DNA from: Dermanyssus gallinae
Taxonomy: Eukaryota > Arthropoda > Arachnida > Mesostigmata > Dermanyssidae
Direction: 5' to 3'
Assembly (NCBI GenBank): GCA_003439945.1
Contig: QVRM01004868.1
Coordinates: 581,001 to 645,000 of the forward strand
DNA: 64,000 nucleotides
Positions 57,120 through 64,000 of the stretch are shown one piece after another (within the stretch, counting starts at the first letter, position 1; each line of letters opens with the position of its first letter). The notes under the pieces are model-generated. The model saw only the letters and a program-made list of their open reading frames with translations. It was not told where the DNA came from and did not search any database. Made by a program: the position numbers and the translations under genes.

Positions 57120-58700
57120 ATGATCGTTGATACGCGATGATGGTTTCAATCCTCGAGAGCGAGTTGAGGAATCCTGTAAAGCAGCTGGAGCAGCTGAGCG
57201 CGCGCCATTCAATGAAGGCAGGATTGTGGGACGAACTGCGTTGGCGGGAAGGCCGATCAGCCCCTATCGGGAAAGCGTTTGAGGCTGGGGTTAGGGGCTT
57301 GCGTTGGGGAGCGGGGGGGGGGGGGGGGGGCGGGGGGGGCTTCGGGAGAGGGTAATGCGAGTGGAGCGCGAGGGTAGCAACATCACGACGCTGCTGCTGC
57401 TGCTGCTGCCGCTGCTGCTGTTTGTGGTCCTGGCGTTCCGACCTGCAGCAGCGGCGATCGGCGACGGCTGGCTGCAGACTGCAGAAGACTGCGCGAACCC
57501 CAGAGTCAGAGGAACGGGAGTGACCATCGTAGCGGGTCTGCGGCGGTGGGGGTGGTGATGGTGGTGGTGAAGACGTCAACGACGACGACGACGACGACGA
57601 CAACAACAAAAGCACCCCCAGGCAGCACAGCCACACAGGCAGCAAAACGGGGTGCAAGCATCAAAAGAAGAGTTCGTTCTGCTCGTTCATATGTACCAAT
57701 GCTGTCACGGCTACGGCGATGGAAGTGAAAGCTGAGAGACGAGCCGAAAGGGAAAAATGTGCGCTTTACGAAATTGCACATGGTACAATGACTGGCCGCC
57801 ACCGCCGCAGCCGAAATCTGTATTTGCCACCTACGACTGGTCGAAGCACCTAGTTCGCAGCATGCCGTCGTCTGCTGGGTCGTGCTTGTACACGCATTCT
57901 GATAAGAAGAAGGTAGACACGGTTCTGTCCCAGGTACCAGTAAGGTGTTCCATATTCCTCTTCCCTCAGTGTCGTTCATCGCTCGATCCTGTTATCGTCG
58001 TCACAATGCTCGTCGCGGCTGGCCAGAAGTGCAAGCTCCGTTTGCAGTGAAGTTGTAACCAGCCACTCCAAGAGGCAAAACCAAGATCTTGTGGGGTGGT
58101 ACGAGGTGGCCCGCCAAGACTACTGTACTCTTTCCGGGGGAGGGGGCAGATTGCCCTGTGCTACTACCGCTAAACTACAACTGCTTCTACTACTACTACT
58201 ACTATTGCTGCTATAAATAACTACCTCGGGCGTTCTTCATTCAGGAAACAAAATTCCGAAGTCTATCAGGATTTATACACGTCTTCTATCGTATTGCGGA
58301 TTCGTCTTTGTCTCCAACTGTTCGCGGTGACGGTGCTCGTCAGCAGCAGAGGCCGCACAAGGTGTTTGTTTCGGTGTCTGTCCGTTGGTGTTGTGATTGG
58401 TGCGACATAGCTATCTATCTGAAAGGAAAATTTCCGGGGCGTTATTCAGTTCAGTAGAGGGGCCGTCTCATCAAATGGATGAATCGATGGGCTCAATGTA
58501 AAATGAAATGCTGCGCTCGGTGAACCTGAGCCTGAGGAAACATTGCTTGTTTTTTGTTGCGAGCGAATGACGCACCGACCCGCGACACGCTGGCAACCAG
58601 CGTAGCCACACTGCTGGCTCTTCGGAGACGCCTGCGTCGCCTAGCCATCACCTGGCGCTGGAGGTATGTAACTTTGTTTTGGCAGTGGGATTCATGTAAC
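57120..58700. other. GC-rich locus with G-tract and triplet runs
   Basis: Open frames on both strands are long because of CTG, GAC and proline-coding runs (57395-57422, 57583-57605). G-run at 57310-57342. A plausible exon end is seen at 58660 (CGCTGGAG|GTATGT), with a frame reading VATLLALRRRLRRLAITWRW before it. Likely part of a host gene or its control region, but no protein could be assembled. Confidence 0.35.
57310..57342 (+). other. G-run, possible G-quadruplex
   Basis: About 30 G interrupted by one C. Confidence 0.6.
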
Positions 58701-58870
58701 TTGCGCCTTTGTCGATCAAGACGTCTCGCCTGAATCATCATCATCAGTGTTAGTGTATACATATACGACCATATATGTACGAGAATGAGAACGAAAGGCG
58801 AGAGAGACCCCAAACTTTCTTAATACGTTGGCGAGCCATGCTCTCAAAAAGACTTCGGCGGGCATATACA

Positions 58871-58904
<34 letters not shown>

Positions 58905-58989
58905 CACACTGCCGTTTGACGATGTTTTTCCAGCTGCCGATGCAGCTAGTTCCGATTGTACGGAATTTAGTTGTATATATTCGTGCCTA

Positions 58990-59039
<50 letters not shown>

Positions 59040-59216
59040 TTGTTTGATGTTTATTCGCCATTATTGATAGATTCTCACAATATTTACGGGCTATCCCGCT
59101 CAAGTACGTCAATTACAGCAGCTATTAATGAGCTGGTGTTCAGTTCTATACATTTCATTATGTGATATCGGTCGATGTCAATTTCACCACAATATTTACA
59201 ATTACATTCGTCGATT

Positions 59217-59268
<52 letters not shown>

Positions 59269-60167
59269 TAATTAGGTTTAAATGTCTAGGAAAACGCTTG
59301 CGCAAAGCTACGGACATCAGGCGATGTTCGTTACTGTGGCTGCGCTGCAGGATTTAATTTGCTGATCGCGGTGAGCTTCGAGAGTTCATTTCGGTTCCAA
59401 AGCCACGGAGGGCTGTGGACGCCGTATCTCTGTAGAGCATCGACATCAATCTCGGAGGAGAAGCTTACGCATTAGCTGGTCTACTTCAATACGTAATGAT
59501 AGCCCGGACAGAGCGCTATATGGTTCTACGATTTTCACACGGGAAATGCACGGTTTCACCGGGAAACACGACAAACACGCATAGAAAATAAGGAAAGCGC
59601 TAGGGGTTGAAGAAAATGACACATTGACTACTAAATGTTTATCACGGACACAAAAAAAGGTCCCACAGAGATTAAACCGACCGGCTTTTGCTCTAGGTAT
59701 TATGATGAAAGTTCCGCCATCTGTAAAGGTGGTAGGGTGACAATTCTTCTAAGACCTCACTTAGACGCGCTCACTATTTATGATGAGCAAAAACTGCAAC
59801 AACAATAACCATCACCCCACCACAAAAAAAACACCACTATATGCGTTTTTCGAGGATTCTCATGCGTATTGACGATTACAGACAGTGCTGTGAGAGTCTG
59901 ACAGAGAAACGCATTGCAGAGGAGTTTTGTTTATTTACTCCCAGCAGTACTTGCTAATGCGTCTAAATGCGTAGATTTTTTGGCTTATACCTACGGCCTG
60001 CTCACATATGGAGTGCAGCAAGGGCGAAATTAGGTTACTGAGAAACATGCGGGACAATGGGCGGCACATTGAATAGAAGGCGCACGACGCTATTCTAAAA
60101 CGCATGTACATGGGTACGCCGACAAAAATGGCCGAACGTTATCCGTCAGATGAACGTAATATATACG

Positions 60168-60215
<48 letters not shown>

Positions 60216-60290
60216 GTTTATAGCTACATATAAAACGTAGATAATAAACTGAAAAACGTATATATATGCGTTTATATCTACATATAAAAC

Positions 60291-60331
<41 letters not shown>

Positions 60332-60839
60332 AAAATCCGGAGCTTCATTGTTGCTTCATCTCACAGATGCACCTAACTGTCTCGTAGTGCACAATATTGT
60401 GGTGTTTACCAGATTGGGGTGGACGCCACAGGTTGTACTAGAAAAATAGAAATGAACGTAACGCTGTTTTTAACCCCCCTTCAACTTGACTTTATCCCGC
60501 AGATTTTGCAACTACACTATAATGTGAGTTCATTTGATTTGATAAGAGGCAATTGTTATGAGGTGAACAACAAACGAAAAATTGAAATGTAAATAGATGT
60601 GCATACACGTGCGCATACATATGCAATTCTTGAAAACATTATAATTAATTCAGTAAAGTTTCGCGATTTAATTTTTCAGTCAAAAATAGGGTAGAGACTA
60701 CTGTACATATGACGCAGTCCTTTTTCGCGTCTCGGACCACCTCAAAATCACTTCTCTGGCTCGGCTTCTTAAACACTTTTATTACTTTTCGAAGGTATCG
60801 TTTGCTCAAACCGGTCAAGAGCCTCACATCTACGAAGTT
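58701..60839. other. unassigned AT-rich DNA with several (TA)n tracts
   Basis: (TA)n at about 58878-58903, 58991-59033, 59220-59265, 60169-60211 and 60293-60328. Between the last two, CGTTTATAGCTACATATAAA and CGTTTATATCTACATATAAA form a short direct repeat that is also nearly self-complementary. No gene was recognised. Confidence 0.45.
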
Positions 60840-62045
60840 TCACTATGCACAGTCCACATACATGACTTCGTCTCACCTATTCGGGCTATACCTAGGATTT
60901 TTATACACCAAAACTGGCATTCCCTTCAGCATATCCCTTGGGGCCAGCTTTACTTGGACGACGGGGTCCCAGCCGGCCATGCAACTACGAATGTTAACTT
61001 ACAGAAGATTATCGAGTTTTAGAATAGAGCGCCTGAGCTCGTCAAAGTGGGAGGTATCTTTCTGAAAAAAAAAACAGTCCGACTCGATGGCGAAGTTAAG
61101 GATAGCCGCAGATCGGCTCCCTTTCGCAGGGCCGCACAACAGCTTCCTTTAGCAGGGCTTGTTTTTATTATGAGAACTCCTTTGAAGTATCCCCCCCTCC
61201 TTCTAAGTGTGTTTGTACTTGCTGGCCGAGCAGCGTGCCGCCTGCTTACTGATTTATGAAGCCGAAAGCGACTCCGCCTGGACTAGACTCAGGGCAACCT
61301 CCGCTTGCATACATGCAAGTATCTGGCTATATACAGGCTTTGTCCTGCGCTTCACTGGGTACAATACTGGATGACTCGAGCACAGCAATGTGTGTCGGTT
61401 TGTTTTTTGGGGGGGTGGGGTGTCATCACTCGACCACCCCACCTATGCCAATGCGGCAAACCTGTGCTACGAAAGAACGCCTACCACTGTCACGCATTTT
61501 ACGGTGAAGGTCGCCGCCCGACATATGCAACCATTAACGATGCATTAGGCAAAGGCATTAAGGACAGCGCTTACCCGAGCATCCTAACGCCAGCCGGTTT
61601 ATACAGACTGGCAAAGGATAGTGAAGACCCCAGACGGGAGTCATCCGTCTTTCGACACCACGGAGTCCTGTGCGTTTCGAACGCGACCACCGACTCTTTG
61701 TCTGAGATGCAAATGCACGTGATTCACTGCCGTTCCATTCCGAATGGTAAGTTACGAAGCGGCCAGAGCAGGTCCTGCCACCTCGGCAGCCGAAAGAAAC
61801 AGAAAGAGAAAATCAGCAAAACTACTCGAATACTCATTTAAGCTCAGTGCAGTCGAATGTCGAAACATTCGCGGCGCTCCAGGCCATTTGACTGAACGGC
61901 TAGGAATAAACGCTGCAGACCACAACACGTGACAAAAGAACTGCCGCAGTTCTTTCGTCAGGCGCTCTCTAGCGATGTGCAACGAGGTAACGGGGCAATT
62001 TCCGTGTTGTGCTCGCCGGCAAAGCAGACTAGGCCAGGCTTAATT
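60840..62045 (+). mobile_element. LINE B3: degenerate relative of LINE B1
   Basis: Pieces in changing frames follow the order of B1 ORF2: WGQLYLDDGVPAGHATTNVN (motif C, YLDD intact, about 60940-61000), then SGYIQALSCASLGTILDDSS, then CQCGKPVLRKNAYHC and AYPSILTPAGLYRLAKDSED, then the nuclease region FRHHGVLCVSNATTDSLSEM in which the RPD and WD residues are lost, then AARAGPATSAAERNRKR, RNIRGAPGHLTERLGI and SSDVQRGNGAISV. The oldest copy of the family here. Confidence 0.7.
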
Positions 62046-62265
62046 TAGGCTAAATGTGAATAGGTTTGTCGGGACACGATTGCTTTATTCGAAGGTACAA
62101 TAAATAGGAAAAATGTGTTATATAATATCAGGTATGTAGAGCAACGAAGTAAAATGTCAGAGGCCAACTAACACGGGCCTATATATATATATATATATTT
62201 ATATATGTTGGGGGTATATGGAACTCTAATACTCGCATAGATAATATTATCTCGATGCTTTCAGG
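62046..62265. other. spacer with (TA)n between LINE B3 and B4
   Basis: (TA)n at about 62181-62207. Just before B4 the sequence ATTATCTCGATGCTTTCAG resembles a splice acceptor, probably by chance. Confidence 0.5.
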
Positions 62266-62575
62266 TTAGCTAAGGCTAACAAATGCAGAAAATACTCTAG
62301 CGTTAATTATCCGTACAAATGTTGTTCGCTGGTGTTCGAGACTATGGGAGCTACAGGCCCCCTTACGCTCAAGCTGATTCAGCGTGTAGGTAGAAGCTTT
62401 AATCTTTCGACGGATGACCCGAGAGCATCCGAATTCTTGCGTCAGGGGCTGTCGCTCGACATTCAACGAAAAAATGCAGCGTCTGTTCGGGACACATTGT
62501 TGAACTGGGCTAACCTGGGCTAACTGGGTTAGAGAACCCGTAACCACACGTTCGCGCAAAGACACTTGTCTACTC
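62266..62575 (+). mobile_element. LINE B4: 3' end of another B-type LINE
   Basis: The frame 62266-62523 reads LAKANKCRKYSSVNYPYKCC, LVFETMGATGPLTLKLIQRV, and LSLDIQRKNAASVRDTLLNW, the last ~85 codons of ORF2, then TAA. The 3' part has CACACGTTCGCGCAAAGACA, resembling the 3' motif of B1 and B2. Confidence 0.78.
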
Positions 62576-62659
62576 TAAAGTGCTAACATAGCAAAGCTAT
62601 ATAAATAAATATAAGATAAAAAAAGACAAAACATATTTCGGCTAGTACAATAGATACAA

Positions 62660-63060
62660 GGCCGTTCGAGCGAGGCAAAATGCTAGTTTGGGATGCGACC
62701 GTTACCGACTCCTTAGCTCCTTCTATGGTCGGTGGCGGCGCATCCGAAGCTGGTTTTGCAGCCCACCTTGCGGAGACTAACAAGTTGAGAAAATACTCAT
62801 CAATCGGCTATCCCCATGATCTGTGCCCTCTTGCGTTTGAAACCCTGGGTGCCCCTGGCGTTCGGACCAAGCAGCTGATCCGCAAAGTTGGGACCTTGTT
62901 AAACCTGTCATCCGGTGATAACAGGTCATCGTCCTTTTTTAAACAACGCCTGGATCTTTACATACAACGTGGAAACGCTGCCTCCGTTCGGGGCACACTC
63001 CTGAAGTGATCTCGCCCTGGCCTCATCGAAACGGACACGTGACAGTCACAATGCGCATTG
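62660..63060 (+). mobile_element. LINE B5: 3' end of a third B-type LINE
   Basis: The frame from about 62665 to 63009 starts within the nuclease core (FERGKMLVWDATVTDSLAPS), contains LAETNKLRKYSSIGYPHDLC, ETLGAPGVRTKQLIRKVGTL and LDLYIQRGNAASVRGTLLK, then TGA. It covers the same protein region as B4, so it is a separate insertion lying directly behind it. Confidence 0.8.
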
Positions 63061-64000
63061 GCTTAGCTAGTTGATGTGTGTAACATATACCTAATGTATT
63101 ATACGGAAAACAAGGCCGTTTGTATTGGATATCTGACAGGAACATGAGATGTGCCTTGAGTGCAAAGCCTAGAAACTACAGCGTCTCCAGAGTACCCCCA
63201 CTGGACGAAATCTGAAACTTCCTTCTCGACCGGAAGTATATGTGCATAATCGTATATCTATCGGCTAAACCTATTATCGGGCATGCGTCCATGCCATTAC
63301 AGTCCGAAATGCGGAAGCTAATATTATTTACTATACATGGGCAGGAAGGGCAGAACTTGGAGCTGCCACCCCATTTCGAGGGTCGACCTTCGTCGAGGAA
63401 CAAGGATATACGATTCCAGACGGTGTTTTTGCAGGAGAATTACCTCGTACCATAAGCCTGGCAGATCCTCGTAGCCGCAACCTGGAATAGGTAGAAACGA
63501 ATAGCCCAACTCAGCGGCCACTTGGGATTATATAAGGCGTATCGCTCTAATACTAAGCAAGCTCTATAACTTTGGCCAAAATGCGGCTGTTCCCGCATAC
63601 GATTCGTAAGTATACAGCACGTCTAAAATGTATTTGCAATGCCCGATCCACGCAAAGTGAGTCGTTTTTGTCCGGCCTATAAGTAGAGTGTGCAACTTTT
63701 CGTTTATGAAAAATAGAAGGAACTTAATTATAGCACATTTCCATGGCAAAAAGTAATCGTAGTTATAGGGCTGATTAAGCTCACATAGACTTTGGGCACT
63801 TTTGCAACCAGTGGTGCTTATTGTCTGAGCGAGAGCATGTAAATTCTGCGACTCTCTTATTTGTATCATATAAATAAGGTAATGCCATAAGTAAACGTAC
63901 CAGTATAAATAAGAAAAGACTACATCTTCTCTTATTTATACTGCTAAGATTACTGCTAGTACTACCACTAGTGCTGCAAAAATTACTGCGGTCTACTAGA
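63061..64000. other. unassigned DNA with terminal hairpin
   Basis: No gene was recognised; minus-strand frames at 63176-63521 and 63564-63869 have no known domain. At 63902-63919 and 63925-63942 AGTATAAATAAGAAAAGA and its near-exact complement form an 18-bp stem with one mismatch and a five-base loop. Confidence 0.35.

Overview
The window is gene-poor, repeat-dense eukaryotic DNA. It holds intron-split exons with GT/AG borders, about thirty (TA)n microsatellites, several trinucleotide arrays, and the decayed remains of at least ten lineages of non-LTR retrotransposons (LINEs), three lineages of Tc1/mariner transposons and at least one tRNA-derived SINE family. This mixture (DD34D mariner, DD37D maT-like, DD34E Tc1-like, R1-clade and R2-clade LINEs) fits an animal, most likely an arthropod; a mite is only a guess. 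There are no bacterial operons, CRISPR arrays or rRNA genes.

Layout. 0-5 kb: an unassigned stretch, a dead DD34D mariner, a long R2-clade LINE (A1), then an intact-looking exon of a MINDY-type deubiquitinase between (TA)n tracts. 5-18 kb: remains of six further LINEs on both strands (C to H), most of them cut off at the 5' side, two directly at (TA)n tracts, plus a (CAA)n/(GAC)n array. 19-38 kb: a head-to-tail tandem segmental duplication whose left breakpoint lies inside an R2-clade LINE (copies A2 and A3). Each unit carries the same dead Tc1-like DD34E element and the same intact two-exon gene for a 130-residue coiled-coil protein. Unit 1 gained two LINEs that are absent at the matching sites of unit 2: an R1-clade LINE at 22.3-23.7 kb and a nearly full-length two-ORF LINE (B1) at 26.1-30.9 kb. 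38-42 kb: trinucleotide-rich DNA with a 39-bp minisatellite. 42-64 kb: mostly unassigned, with a DD37D maT-like transposon, SINE copies, two candidate host gene pieces, GC-rich loci with G-tracts, and five truncated relatives of LINE B1 or of other LINEs.

Most notable: LINE B1 pairs a gag-like ORF1 (three CCHC knuckles, as in APE-type LINEs) with an ORF2 of R2-type design (N-terminal C2H2 finger, reverse transcriptase with YLDD, C-terminal restriction-like endonuclease). The two ORFs overlap in the pentanucleotide TAATG. The duplication supplies pre-insertion empty sites for B1, showing that it entered a (TA)n microsatellite and that a 23-bp foldback duplication lies at its 5' junction. No mobile element here has an intact coding frame for autonomous movement.
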